DNA of 64,000 bases from Prevotellaceae bacterium KH2P17 (GCA_900199655.1 FZRE01000006.1:1-64000); one strand, 5' to 3'; counted from the stretch's first letter, positions 44,396 to 53,911 are shown. Made by a program: numbers and translations. Notes: generated by a model not told the origin, from the letters alone.

Positions 44396-44571
44396 CCAAA
44401 AGGCATGCTTCGGGAACTTTCGACAAGTGTCGCACAATCGTTTGACAGGTGTCACACCATCGTGCGACACTTGTCGAAAGTTCAGGCATGTGTCCTTCAA
44501 GCCCGTTGAAGCTATCATTCAACCTCCTTGAAGCTGGCCTTCGGCAGGCTTGACAGATACCTGCACCGGCG
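44396..44571. repeat. 22-bp-period array joining both module types, copy D
   Basis: Eight units start at 44396, 44418, 44440, 44462, 44484, 44506, 44528 and 44550. Units 2-4 carry GACA-NN-TGTC. Units 5-8 belong to the TTGAAG type (TTGAAGCTATCATTCAA at 44506). The change from one palindrome to the other does not break the 22-bp phase. In unit 3 the arm pair is T/A (TGACA...TGTCA) rather than C/G. Lies between the dapA terminator and the aminotransferase promoter. Confidence 0.9.
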
Positions 44572-44632
44572 GGCGTTTACTGCTTGCATGCCGCCGCACT
44601 TTACGAAAGGCCGCGCGAAATATCGCCGTTTG

Positions 44633-44665
44633 TTTGCCTGTTCCAAATATAATTCATTATCTTTG
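44633..44665 (+). promoter_or_regulatory. Aminotransferase promoter
   Basis: -33 TTTG (44633-44636) and -7 TATCTTTG (44658-44665), 21-nt spacing. Confidence 0.72.
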
Positions 44666-44717
44666 CACCCTGAACGCAGATGCAAAGCATCCGCGCAGGA
44701 TAAGTAACAAAGAGAAT

Positions 44718-45929
44718 ATGCCTGATATATCCATACGAGGACTGGAGATGCCGCAATCACCCATCCGCAAGCTCGCACCCCTTGCGCAGGCTGCCAAGGA
44801 CCGAGGCATCAGGGTTTACCATCTCAACATAGGGCAGCCCGACCTGCCCACGCCGCAATGCGGGCTTGATGCGCTGAAGCACATAGACCGCAAGGTGCTG
44901 GAATACTCGCCCAGTCAGGGCTACAGGAGCTACCGGGAAAAGCTGACCCGGTACTACAGCAAATACGACATCAACGTAACCGCCGACGATATCATCATTA
45001 CTTCCGGCGGCTCGGAGGCCGTGCTCTTTGCCTTCATGAGCACGCTGAACCCGGGCGACGAAATCATTATACCCGAGCCGGCCTACGCCAACTACATGGC
45101 TTTTGCTGTCTCGGCAGGGGCCACCATACGCACCATTGCCACCACGATAGACGAGGGTTTCGCCCTGCCACGTGTGGAGAAGTTCGAAGAACTCATCAAT
45201 GAGCGCACCAAGGCCATCATGATTTGCAACCCCAACAACCCCACGGGCTATCTCTACACGCGCCGGGAAATGAACCAGATACGCGACCTGGTGAAGAAAT
45301 ACGACCTCTACTTGTTCTCTGATGAGGTGTACCGGGAATACATCTACACGGGAAGTCCCTACATAAGTGCCATGCACCTGCAGGGCATAGAGAACAATGT
45401 GGTGCTAATAGACTCCGTATCAAAACGCTACTCGGAGTGTGGCATCCGCATCGGAGCGCTCATCACGAAGAACGCAGAGGTGCGTAAGGCCGTCATGAAG
45501 TTCTGTCAGGCGCGCCTGTCGCCGCCCCTCATCGGGCAGATAGTGGCCGAGGCTTCGCTCGATGCACCGGAGAGCTACTACCGCGAGGTGTACGACGAGT
45601 ACGTAGAGCGGCGCAAATGCCTCATAGACGGGCTGAACCGCATTCCCGGCGTGTACTCCCCCATCCCCATGGGAGCCTTCTACACGGTGGCCAAGCTGCC
45701 CGTTGACGACAGCGAGGAGTTTTGCCGCTGGTGCCTGGAAGAGTTCAGCTACGAGGGCGAAACCGTGATGATGGCGCCCGCAGCGGGCTTCTACACCACG
45801 CCCGGAGCCGGCCGCAACCAGGTGCGCATAGCCTACGTGCTCAAGCGCCAGGATCTGGAACGCGCCCTGCTGGTGCTCCGCAAGGCGCTGGAGGCTTATC
45901 CGGGCCGGGTTACGGACGAAGAAGCATAA
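44718..45929 (+). CDS. Class I PLP-dependent aminotransferase
   Basis: 403 residues from MPDISIRGLEMPQS. Fold type I with YHLNIGQPDLPTP, ITSGGSEAVLFAF (cofactor phosphate), MICNPNNPTGYLYTRREM, FSDEVYREYIY and the Schiff-base Lys in DSVSKRYSECGIRIGA. Similar to aspartate-type aminotransferases; the exact amino donor is not clear. The long in-frame ORF upstream overlaps the promoter and is not used. Followed after 10 nt by a permease gene. Confidence 0.93.
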   Translation: MPDISIRGLEMPQSPIRKLAPLAQAAKDRGIRVYHLNIGQPDLPTPQCGLDALKHIDRKVLEYSPSQGYRSYREKLTRYYSKYDINVTADDIIITSGGSEAVLFAFMSTLNPGDEIIIPEPAYANYMAFAVSAGATIRTIATTIDEGFALPRVEKFEELINERTKAIMICNPNNPTGYLYTRREMNQIRDLVKKYDLYLFSDEVYREYIYTGSPYISAMHLQGIENNVVLIDSVSKRYSECGIRIGALITKNAEVRKAVMKFCQARLSPPLIGQIVAEASLDAPESYYREVYDEYVERRKCLIDGLNRIPGVYSPIPMGAFYTVAKLPVDDSEEFCRWCLEEFSYEGETVMMAPAAGFYTTPGAGRNQVRIAYVLKRQDLERALLVLRKALEAYPGRVTDEEA

Positions 45930-45939
45930 ACACCACCGC

Positions 45940-47187
45940 ATGAACCTGCCTTTATTTATAGCACGCAGAATCTACGCCGAGAACGACGAGAAACGCCAAG
46001 TTTCGCGCCCGGCCATCCGGATAGCAACCGCCGGCGTTGCCATCGGTCTGGCCGTAATGCTGGTCTCGGTGGGCGTAGTCTTCGGCTTCAAGCACACCAT
46101 CCAGGACAAGGTAATAGGCTTCGGGAGCCACATACAGGTAGGAGACTTCATGACGCTGCAATCGAGCGAGCAGTATCCCATACAGATGGACGACTCTATG
46201 GTGAACGTACTGAAAAGCATACCGGGCGTGGCCCACGTGCAGCGATTTGCCAACAAGCAGGGCATCCTGAAAACGGATTCCGACTTCCTGGGGGTGGTCT
46301 TCAAGGGCGTAGGGCCCGATTTCGACTCTACCTTCATCCATCAGAACATGACGGAAGGTTCCATCCCCAAGTTTTCCGACACCGCCAGCCACAACAAGAT
46401 ACTGGTGTCAAGAACCATGGCCGACAAGCTCAGGCTCAAGACCGGGCAGAAGCTGTTTGCCTACTTCATTGACCAGAACGGCGTGAGAGCCCGCAGATTT
46501 ACCGTGCAGGGCATCTATCAGACCAACCTGTCGCAGTACGACCGCATCATCTGTTATACCGATTTATACACTGCCGTGAAGCTGAACGGGTGGGAAGCAG
46601 ACCAGGCTTCGGGCGCCGAACTGACCGTAAAGGACTTCAGCCGGCTGCAGGAGGTGGAAGACATCATCGTGAGCAAGGTGAACAGAACCATCGACCGGTA
46701 CGGCGAAACCTATTCTTCGCGCACCATCCAGGAGGCCAATCCCAACATTTTTCACTGGCTCGGACTGCTCGATATGAACGTGTGGATTATCCTCGCACTC
46801 ATGACGGCCGTGGCCGGAGTGACGATGGTGTCGGGCCTACTCATTATTATATTGGAGCGTACCACCATGATTGGCCTGCTCAAGGCCATGGGCGCACGCA
46901 ACGGGACCATACGCCGAACCTTCCTGTGGTTTGCCGTCTTCATCATCGGCAAGGGGCTGCTCATCGGCAACCTAGTGGGTATAGGGCTCATGGTGCTGCA
47001 GAAATTAACGGGAATAGTGAAGCTGGACGAGAGCGTTTACTACGTGAGCACGGTGCCGGTAGAAATCAACCCCGCCGCCATCGTTATCCTCAACGTCGCC
47101 ACACTGCTCATCAGCGTCTTCGTGCTCATAGCCCCCAGCTATCTGATATCGCACATCCATCCGGCCAAGTCCATGCGGTACGAATAG
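45940..47187 (+). CDS. FtsX/LolC-E-like ABC transporter permease
   Basis: 415 residues. N-terminal membrane helix (about 25-50, IATAGVAIGLAVMLVSVGVVFGFKH), a periplasmic MacB_PCD domain (about 55-245) and three C-terminal helices with the FtsX domain (IIILERTTMIGLLKAMGARNGTIRRTFLW). This is the layout of LolC/LolE lipoprotein-release permeases. The partner ATPase is not in this window. Probably co-transcribed with the aminotransferase. Confidence 0.92.
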   Translation: MNLPLFIARRIYAENDEKRQVSRPAIRIATAGVAIGLAVMLVSVGVVFGFKHTIQDKVIGFGSHIQVGDFMTLQSSEQYPIQMDDSMVNVLKSIPGVAHVQRFANKQGILKTDSDFLGVVFKGVGPDFDSTFIHQNMTEGSIPKFSDTASHNKILVSRTMADKLRLKTGQKLFAYFIDQNGVRARRFTVQGIYQTNLSQYDRIICYTDLYTAVKLNGWEADQASGAELTVKDFSRLQEVEDIIVSKVNRTIDRYGETYSSRTIQEANPNIFHWLGLLDMNVWIILALMTAVAGVTMVSGLLIIILERTTMIGLLKAMGARNGTIRRTFLWFAVFIIGKGLLIGNLVGIGLMVLQKLTGIVKLDESVYYVSTVPVEINPAAIVILNVATLLISVFVLIAPSYLISHIHPAKSMRYE

Positions 47188-47302
47188 CCGAAAAAGCAAG
47201 TCGGAAGATTTGAACACTTCATCTGACCTTTTGACCACTGCACAACTGCAGGCTTAGTGCCAAAGATTAACAAAAGTGAAAAGGATTAGTATTTGTCTAA
47301 AA

Positions 47303-47372
47303 ATGTGCACATTAATTTTGGAAATGTGCATATAACGTAGTACCTTTGCACAATATTTGAATATTTGTGCAA
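47303..47372 (+). promoter_or_regulatory. Promoter and palindromic operator of the acyl-CoA ligase genes
   Basis: -33 TTTG (47317-47320) and -7 TACCTTTG (47341-47348), 20-nt spacing. A perfect palindrome ATGTGCACAT (47303-47312) sits just upstream of the -33, ATGTGCAT (47324-47331) lies between the boxes, and TTGCACAA...TTGTGCAA (47346-47353 and 47365-47372) overlaps the -7 box and leader. Four TGTGCA/TGCACA sites in 70 bp suggest binding by a dimeric regulator. Confidence 0.65.
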
Positions 47373-49042
47373 TGATTTCTATACCCAGTTTCAACTCTTA
47401 CATTGAACGTTGTATAAAGGATAATTGGAATAAAGATGCCCTGACAGACTACAAAGGGGCAACACTGCAATACCACGATGTAGCCAGAAAGATTGAGAAG
47501 CTGCATATCCTGTTCGAAAACAGTGGCGTAGAGCCGGGCGACAAGATAGCCCTCTGCGGTCGCAACAGCGCTGCTTGGGCGTGTGCTTTCCTGGCAACCA
47601 TCACCTACGGAGCCATCGTCGTGCCCGTTCAACATGAATTTACGCCCGACCAGGTTTACAATATTGTGAACCATTCGGAATCCAAACTGCTGTTTGTAGG
47701 CGACGTGGTAGCCACTACCATAGATGCAGAAGAGATGCCGGAGCTGGAAGGCGTCATCTACATTCCTGATTATTCGGTCATTGTTTCCAGAACAGAAAAG
47801 CTTTCCTACGCCCGCGAACACCTGAACGAAATGTTCGGTCACAAGTATCCGAAGTATTTCCGGCCGGAGCACGTGGGCTACTACGAGGATTCTCCCGAGG
47901 AGCTGGCAATGATTAACTACACCAGCGGAACGACGGGATTCTCCAAAGGCGTGATGCTTCCCTACCGCACCATGTGGAGCAACTACGACTTCCTGTACAA
48001 TGCGGTGGGCAAACACGTGAAGAAAGACAGCAGCGTGCTGGCCATCCTCCCCATGGCTCACATGTACGGATTGCAGGTAGAATTCATTCTCGAATTCCTC
48101 ATGGGCAATCATCTCTTCTTCCTTACAAGGCTGCCGAGTCCTACTGTCATTGCACAGGCTTTTGCCGATATCAAGCCGTCTGTCATTGTTTCGGTGCCGA
48201 TGATAGTCGAGAAGATTATCCGCAAAAGGGTTTTCCCATTCATCCAAGACAATAAAATCAAACTGTTGCTCAACATGCCTGTCATTAAGAATAAGGTGAA
48301 GGAGCGCATCTACCAGATGGTACTCGATGTCTTCGGCGGCAACATGTACGAGATTATCGTGGGCGGTGCAGGACTGAGCAGAGAGATAGAAAACTTCCTG
48401 CTCGACATCAACTTCCCCGTTACCGTGGGTTACGGAACTACCGAGACGGCGCCACTGATATCATTCAGCGACTACAAGGACTTTGTTCCAGGCAGCTGCG
48501 GAACCGTGGTAGAGCACATGGAACTCAAGGTGCTGAGCAACGATCCGGAGCATGTTCCGGGCGAAATCGTTACCCGCGGACTGAATGTAATGACGGGATA
48601 CTACAAAAACGACGAAGCCACCAAGGCCGTTCTGGACGACGAAGGATGGTTCCACACGGGCGACCTGGGTACGATGGATGCCACCGGACACCTGTTTATC
48701 CGCGGCCGCATCAAGAATATGCTCTTGGGAAGTAACGGCCAGAACGTGTATCCGGAGGAAATAGAAGACAAGCTCAACTCCATGATGATGGTCAACGAGA
48801 GCCTCATCATCCAGCGCGGAGACAAGCTGGTGGGGCTGGTTCATCCCGATATGGACGAAGCACAGTCCATGGGGTTCACGCCGGACGACCTGCAGGACAT
48901 CATGAACCAGAACCTGCAACAGCTCAACGAAGTGCTGCCGCCTTTCTGCAAGTTAAGCGAAATACAGCTGCATGACGAGGAGTTTGCCAAGACTCCCAAG
49001 AAGTCAATCAAACGATACCTGTACCAGAACGCCGAAGCATAA
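47372..49042 (+). CDS. Long-chain fatty-acid-CoA ligase-like AMP-binding protein 1
   Basis: 556 residues from MISIPSFNSYIERC (five codons of TTG-started ORF upstream are less likely). ANL adenylate-forming family: P-loop NYTSGTTGFSKGVMLP, GYGTTETAPLI, the ATP/AMP motif GWFHTGDLG, and the catalytic Lys in TPKKSIKRYLY near the C-terminus. It activates a carboxylic acid, most likely a fatty acid, to the acyl-CoA or acyl-AMP. Its close paralogue follows after 74 nt. Confidence 0.93.
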   Translation: MISIPSFNSYIERCIKDNWNKDALTDYKGATLQYHDVARKIEKLHILFENSGVEPGDKIALCGRNSAAWACAFLATITYGAIVVPVQHEFTPDQVYNIVNHSESKLLFVGDVVATTIDAEEMPELEGVIYIPDYSVIVSRTEKLSYAREHLNEMFGHKYPKYFRPEHVGYYEDSPEELAMINYTSGTTGFSKGVMLPYRTMWSNYDFLYNAVGKHVKKDSSVLAILPMAHMYGLQVEFILEFLMGNHLFFLTRLPSPTVIAQAFADIKPSVIVSVPMIVEKIIRKRVFPFIQDNKIKLLLNMPVIKNKVKERIYQMVLDVFGGNMYEIIVGGAGLSREIENFLLDINFPVTVGYGTTETAPLISFSDYKDFVPGSCGTVVEHMELKVLSNDPEHVPGEIVTRGLNVMTGYYKNDEATKAVLDDEGWFHTGDLGTMDATGHLFIRGRIKNMLLGSNGQNVYPEEIEDKLNSMMMVNESLIIQRGDKLVGLVHPDMDEAQSMGFTPDDLQDIMNQNLQQLNEVLPPFCKLSEIQLHDEEFAKTPKKSIKRYLYQNAEA

Positions 49043-49116
49043 GCCAAGGCACCAACTGAAAAAGAAGAGAGATTGAACCTGACACAGCCAATGTTTAATG
49101 TTCAAACCAATTGCTC

Positions 49117-50781
49117 ATGTTAGAAATTCCAAGTTTTAACGAACTAATAGAGAAGAGCATCATCGACCATTGGGATCAAGATGCCCTGACAGATTACAAA
49201 GGCATCACGCTCCAATACCATGATGTAGCCAGAAAGATAGAGAAACTGCACATCATGTTCGAGAACGGTGGTGTGGAGAAAGGCGACAAGATAGCCCTCT
49301 GCGGACGCAACAGCGCCTCGTGGGCCTGCGCATTTCTGGCAACCATTACTTACGGCGCCATTGCCGTTCCCATCCTGCACGAATTCACAGCCGACCAAAT
49401 TCACAACATCGTCAACCACTCCGAAGCCAAGTTCCTCTTTGTAGGAGACATCGTGGCCACGGAGATTGACGGTACCAAGATGCCCAACCTGAAAGGCATC
49501 ATCTACATTCCCGACTACTCGCTCGTGCTCTCCCGCTCGGAGAAACTCACCTATGCACGCGAGCACCTGAACGAAATGTTCGGCCAGAAATACCCTAAAT
49601 ATTTCCGTAAGGAGCACGTGGTTTACTATCGGGAGAAAAGTCCAGACGAGCTGGCGCTCATCAACTACACCAGCGGCACGACGGGTTTCTCCAAGGGAGT
49701 GATGCTGCCTTACCGCGCGCTGTGGAGCAATGCCGACTTTGCCCAGCATGTTCTGGGGCCTGAACTTAAGCCCGGAGACAACGTCATCAGCATTCTGCCC
49801 ATGGCGCACATGTACGGCATGTCCTTTGAATTCATCTTCGAATTCCTCAAGGGGTGCCACGTCTTCTACCTTACGCGCGTGCCCAGCCCGGCCATTATTG
49901 CCCAAGCCTTTGCCGACATCAAGCCGCGCATCATCATCTCCGTGCCGCTCATCATCGAGAAAATTATCAAGAAGAAAGTGCTCCCAAAGGTGCAGAACCA
50001 CAAGATGCGCCTGCTGCTCAACATGCCGGTTATCAGCAAGAAGGTAAACGAGAAAATATGCGAGCAGGTTAGCGAGGCTTTCGGCAACAACTTCTACGAA
50101 GTAATCATAGGCGGAGCAGCCTTCAACCAAGAGGTAGAGGACTTCCTGCACAAGATTAACTTCAGATACACCGTGGGATACGGAGCTACAGAGTGCGCGC
50201 CCATCATCTGTTACGCCGACTACGCAACCTTTAAAAAAGGCAGTTGCGGCCGGGCAGCCCTGCACCAGCAGGTCAAGATTATGAGCACCGACCCCGTCAA
50301 CGTGCCCGGCGAGATACTGACCAAGGGCCCGAACGTAATGTTGGGCTACTACAAAAACGAGGAAGCAACCCAAGAAGCCATTGACAGCGACGGCTGGTTC
50401 CACACGGGCGACCTGGGAACTATGGACGAGGAGGGCAACGTATTCATCAAGGGCCGCTCCAAGAACATGCTCCTGGGCTCAAACGGGCAGAACATCTATC
50501 CCGAAGAGATAGAAGACAAGCTCAACTCCATGACACTGGTAACGGAGAGCGTGGTGATACAGGACGGCGACAAACTCATTGGGCTGGTTTATCCGGACTT
50601 TGAAGAAGCCCAGGCGATGGGCTTCAACGACACCGACCTGGCCAACATCATGGAGCACAACCGGGAGGAACTCAACGCTCAGCTGCCGGCATACTGCAAG
50701 CTCTCTGCCATCAACATACACGAGGAGGAGTTTGAGAAAACGCCGAAGAAGTCTATTAAACGGTTCCTCTATACACAATAA
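49117..50781 (+). CDS. Long-chain fatty-acid-CoA ligase-like AMP-binding protein 2
   Basis: 554 residues from MLEIPSFNELIEKS. It has the same motifs as the preceding gene (NYTSGTTGFSKGVMLP, GYGATECAPII, GWFHTGDLG, TPKKSIKRFLY) and is closely similar along its length, so the pair arose by tandem duplication. The pocket region differs (TETAPLIS against TECAPIIC), which may mean different acids. No separate promoter is evident in the 74-nt gap, so the pair is probably one operon. Confidence 0.93.
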   Translation: MLEIPSFNELIEKSIIDHWDQDALTDYKGITLQYHDVARKIEKLHIMFENGGVEKGDKIALCGRNSASWACAFLATITYGAIAVPILHEFTADQIHNIVNHSEAKFLFVGDIVATEIDGTKMPNLKGIIYIPDYSLVLSRSEKLTYAREHLNEMFGQKYPKYFRKEHVVYYREKSPDELALINYTSGTTGFSKGVMLPYRALWSNADFAQHVLGPELKPGDNVISILPMAHMYGMSFEFIFEFLKGCHVFYLTRVPSPAIIAQAFADIKPRIIISVPLIIEKIIKKKVLPKVQNHKMRLLLNMPVISKKVNEKICEQVSEAFGNNFYEVIIGGAAFNQEVEDFLHKINFRYTVGYGATECAPIICYADYATFKKGSCGRAALHQQVKIMSTDPVNVPGEILTKGPNVMLGYYKNEEATQEAIDSDGWFHTGDLGTMDEEGNVFIKGRSKNMLLGSNGQNIYPEEIEDKLNSMTLVTESVVIQDGDKLIGLVYPDFEEAQAMGFNDTDLANIMEHNREELNAQLPAYCKLSAINIHEEEFEKTPKKSIKRFLYTQ

Positions 50782-50789
50782 TCAGCTGC

Positions 50790-50877
50790 TTGAAGATATG
50801 CTTCGGCAACTTTCGACACTTGTCGCACGATTGTGTGACAGGTGTCGAATGATTATGCGACAAATGTCAAAAGTTCC
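50790..50877. repeat. 22-bp-period composite palindrome element, copy E
   Basis: Units start at 50790 (TTGAAGATATGCTTC hairpin), 50812, 50834 and 50856. The last three carry GACA-NN-TGTC variants (CGACACTTGTCG, TGACAGGTGTCG, CGACAAATGTCA). It starts 9 nt after the stop of the second ligase gene. Confidence 0.9.
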
Positions 50878-50938
50878 AACTTGGCTGTTTTGGCTACCGA
50901 AGAAACACGCTCCGGAACGTAAAAAGCAGGTGAAAAAG

Positions 50939-50970
50939 AAAAAGCGATTGGGCGTCCAATCGCTTTTTTC
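50939..50970. terminator. Bidirectional terminator
   Basis: AAAAAGCGATTGG/CCAATCGCTTTTT hairpin with a 4-nt loop, between the convergent ligase and Crp/Fnr genes. Confidence 0.88.
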
Positions 50971-51016
50971 ATTTGTTGTAAGTGGCAAAGTCTAAGACTG
51001 CAGCATCGGTAGACAA

Positions 51017-51616
51017 TTAGTCTTCCTTGAGTTCTGCAGTGCGTACGCGCGACAGCGTCTCCGGAGTCATCTGCAGATAACTGGCCACGTACACCAGCGG
51101 AGCACGCAGTACGACCTGTGGCATGAGCTTGCACATCTTCTTGTATCTGTCCTGCGCCGTCTCAAAACGCACCAAGTCGGCATGTACCTGCGACAGTATC
51201 AGGCTCTCTTCCAGTATCTTACGATACATCATCTGAATGTTTACATTATGCAGAGCCACCTCCTCAAGTTTCTTCATGGGCATGGAGTAAACCAGCGTAG
51301 GCTCCAAGGCCTCCACCTGCAGGCGGGTTGGCTCCTGGCGGAAGAGGCTCTCTATGCACATCACTATTCCGCCTTCTACGGACATGTGCTCAGTCAGTTC
51401 CTTGCCGTTCTTGTAATAGAACTGTCTTATCAGTCCTCTGCAAACGTACATGATGTCACGGCAAACCTCTCCTTCACGAAGAATAAGCTCGCCCTTGGCA
51501 AACTTCATCGGAACCAGAATGCTTTCCAGCGTATCCAGCTCTTCAAGAGTCATTGTACTGTACTTACGTGCCAATTCTCTCGCAACGTCTCGCGGCGTGT
51601 TCATTGTTTCGTTCAT
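51017..51616 (-). CDS. Crp/Fnr-family transcriptional regulator
   Basis: 199 residues from MNETMNTPRDVA. A cyclic-nucleotide-binding-type beta-roll spans about 20-130 (KFAKGELILREGEVCRDIMYVCRGLIRQFY), followed by a long helix and a short C-terminal helix-turn-helix (LRAPLVYVASYLQMTPETLSRVRTAEL). No Cys cluster of FNR type, so the signal is unknown. It lies 35 nt after lepA, and GGGAGG 8-13 nt before the ATG is a strong Shine-Dalgarno site, unusual for this phylum. The longer ORF reads into lepA. Confidence 0.9.
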   Translation of the reverse strand: MNETMNTPRDVARELARKYSTMTLEELDTLESILVPMKFAKGELILREGEVCRDIMYVCRGLIRQFYYKNGKELTEHMSVEGGIVMCIESLFRQEPTRLQVEALEPTLVYSMPMKKLEEVALHNVNIQMMYRKILEESLILSQVHADLVRFETAQDRYKKMCKLMPQVVLRAPLVYVASYLQMTPETLSRVRTAELKED

Positions 51617-51651
51617 ACGATTGTAACCTCCCTTATAATATTCTCTTTCTC

Positions 51652-53433
51652 TTAATCTAACTTCAACACGGCCAAGAAGGCTTTCTGCGGCACTTGCACG
51701 TTGCCAATCTGCTTCATGCGCTTTTTGCCTTTCTTCTGCTTCTCCAAGAGCTTTCGTTTTCGGCTCACGTCGCCGCCATAACACTTGGCAGTAACGTCCT
51801 TGCGAACTTGCTTCACCGTTTCGCGGGCAACAATCTTGGCTCCGATGGCGGCCTGAATGGCGATGTCGAACTGCTGCCGGGGGATGAGTTCCTTCAGCTT
51901 TTCGCACATTCGCCTGCCCATGCTCACTGCGTTGGCTTCGTGGGTCAAGGTAGAAAGAGCATCTACCGGCTCGCCGTTAAGCAGGATGTCGAGCTTGGCG
52001 AGTTTGGATGGGCGGAAACTGTCTACATGGTAATCGAACGACGCGTAGCCCTTGCTGATGGATTTGAGTTTGTCATAGAAGTCGATTACTATCTCGCCCA
52101 GAGGCAGCATGAAGTGCAGTTCCACACGGTTGCCGCTCACGTATTCCTGATTGATTAGCTCGCCTCGCTTGTCGAGACAGAGCTTCATGATGGGCCCGAT
52201 AAAACTGGAATCCGTTATAATAGACGCGCGGATGTAGGGTTCCTCGATGTGTTCAATCATCGTTTGTTCGGGCAATCCGGAGGGATTATGCACCTCTTTG
52301 GCGTTGCCGTGCTTGTCGTAGACCATGTAGGACACGTTGGGTACGGTGGTGATGACATCCATGTTGAATTCGCGGTCCAAGCGTTCCTGCACAATCTCCA
52401 TGTGGAGCAGGCCCAGGAAACCGCAGCGGAAACCGAACCCAAGCGCCACCGAAGACTCCGGCTGGAACGTAAGCGAGGCGTCGTTGAGCTGGAGTTTCTC
52501 CAAACTGGCACGCAGGTTCTCGTAGTCGGTGGGGTCAATGGGATAAACGCCGGCAAACACCATCGGCTTTACTTCCTGGAAACCGGCAATGGCATTGGCG
52601 CAAGGACGGGCCACCTCGGTTATCGTGTCGCCCACTTTAACTTCCTTGGCATCCTTTATACCGCTGATGATGTAGCCCACTTCGCCGGTCTTCAGCTTGC
52701 TACGCGGCAGCATGTCCATCTTCAGCACGCCAACTTCGTCGGCATCGTACTCCATTCCCGTATTGTAGAACTTTACCTTGTCGCCCTTCTTGATGGAACC
52801 GTTCTCGACCTTGCACAGGGTGATGATGCCGCGAAAGCTGTTGAAAATGGAATCGAATATGAGGGCTTGCAGCGGCGCCTGGGGGTCACCTTTGGGAGCC
52901 GGAATTCTATTTACAACAGCCTCCAGTATCTCGGCAACACCCTCGCCTGTCTTGCCCGAGGCGCGGATAATGTCCTCCGGTTCGCATCCAAGCAGCTCCA
53001 CGATTTCGTCCTCCACCTCATCGGGCATGGCGCTGGGCATGTCAATCTTGTTGATAACGGGTATAATTTCCAGATTATGGTCTATGGCCATATACAAATT
53101 CGATATGGTCTGGGCCTGCACTCCTTGCGTGGCATCCACTACCAGCAGTGCTCCCTCGCACGCGGCGATGCTTCGGCTCACCTCGTAAGAAAAGTCCACA
53201 TGGCCCGGAGTGTCTATCAGATTGAGAATATACTTCTGTTCTTGATGCGTATATTCCATCTGTATGGCATGGCTCTTGATGGTAATGCCCCGCTCGCGCT
53301 CCAAATCCATGTTGTCGAGCATCTGCCCTTCGGTTATCTGAATGGTCTTGGTGTACTCCAGCAAACGGTCGGCAAGGGTTGACTTACCATGATCTATATG
53401 GGCGATAATACAGAAATTTCTTATATGATCCAT
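51652..53433 (-). CDS. lepA: Translation elongation factor 4
   Basis: 593 residues from [19 protein letters not shown]. Ribosome-bound GTPase with G1 [10 protein letters not shown]2 RERGIT, G3 DTPGHVDF and G4 NKID, the EF-G-like domains and the LepA-specific C-terminal domain ([43 protein letters not shown]). It acts on stalled or back-translocated ribosomes. An upstream in-frame Met lies inside the promoter region. Confidence 0.97.
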   Translation of the reverse strand: MDHIRNFCIIAHIDHGKSTLADRLLEYTKTIQITEGQMLDNMDLERERGITIKSHAIQMEYTHQEQKYILNLIDTPGHVDFSYEVSRSIAACEGALLVVDATQGVQAQTISNLYMAIDHNLEIIPVINKIDMPSAMPDEVEDEIVELLGCEPEDIIRASGKTGEGVAEILEAVVNRIPAPKGDPQAPLQALIFDSIFNSFRGIITLCKVENGSIKKGDKVKFYNTGMEYDADEVGVLKMDMLPRSKLKTGEVGYIISGIKDAKEVKVGDTITEVARPCANAIAGFQEVKPMVFAGVYPIDPTDYENLRASLEKLQLNDASLTFQPESSVALGFGFRCGFLGLLHMEIVQERLDREFNMDVITTVPNVSYMVYDKHGNAKEVHNPSGLPEQTMIEHIEEPYIRASIITDSSFIGPIMKLCLDKRGELINQEYVSGNRVELHFMLPLGEIVIDFYDKLKSISKGYASFDYHVDSFRPSKLAKLDILLNGEPVDALSTLTHEANAVSMGRRMCEKLKELIPRQQFDIAIQAAIGAKIVARETVKQVRKDVTAKCYGGDVSRKRKLLEKQKKGKKRMKQIGNVQVPQKAFLAVLKLD

Positions 53434-53457
53434 ATATCTTTTTGCGTTCTTTTTGCG

Positions 53458-53496
53458 CAAAGGTAGTTAAAAATTCCCACATTCTTCGTATCTTTG
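53458..53496. promoter_or_regulatory. Divergent promoter region of lepA and a lipoprotein
   Basis: Minus-strand TACCTTTG (53458-53465) for lepA and plus-strand TATCTTTG (53489-53496) for the lipoprotein lie within 40 bp. Confidence 0.72.
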
Positions 53497-53512
53497 CATA
53501 AAAATAAGGTGA

Positions 53513-53911
53513 ATGATGAAAAAAAGTATCGTACTTTTATTATCGGTGTTAGCCCTTTCGTCTTGTCATCAAAACCTGCAGGAACGGGCTCAAAAAGAAG
53601 CAACTGAGTTTACGAAAAGAAACTGTCCCATGCGTGTGAGCGACATGGTGAGCTACGACAGCGTGGTTTTTGACAAGTCTACTACCACCTTCCACTACTA
53701 TTATACGCTGAGCGGAAAGGCAGACGACGCTGCCACTCTGGCCGAGAAAGCGGATGAATACAGGCATCAGATGATTCATTCCATCAGGGAGGACGTGAGC
53801 AAGAAAGCCTATAAGGAGGCCGGCTACAGCTTTACAACAACCTACTTCTCGCAGAAGGACAAGGGCCGCAAGCTGCTGGAGACCACCGTTACACAAAAAG
53901 ACTATCAGTAA
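53513..53911 (+). CDS. Small lipoprotein of unknown function
   Basis: 132 residues. Signal peptide with lipobox ALSSC (lipid on Cys18). The mature part holds RNCPMRVSDMVSYDSVVFDKSTTTFHYYYTLSGKADD and a helical Lys/Glu-rich half, and looks like a single small domain. No named family recognised with confidence. Own promoter and terminator. Confidence 0.83.
   Translation: MMKKSIVLLLSVLALSSCHQNLQERAQKEATEFTKRNCPMRVSDMVSYDSVVFDKSTTTFHYYYTLSGKADDAATLAEKADEYRHQMIHSIREDVSKKAYKEAGYSFTTTYFSQKDKGRKLLETTVTQKDYQ

Noticed and set aside
49144..50403. 419-residue minus-strand ORF
   Set aside because: Antisense to the second acyl-CoA ligase; no recognisable protein features.
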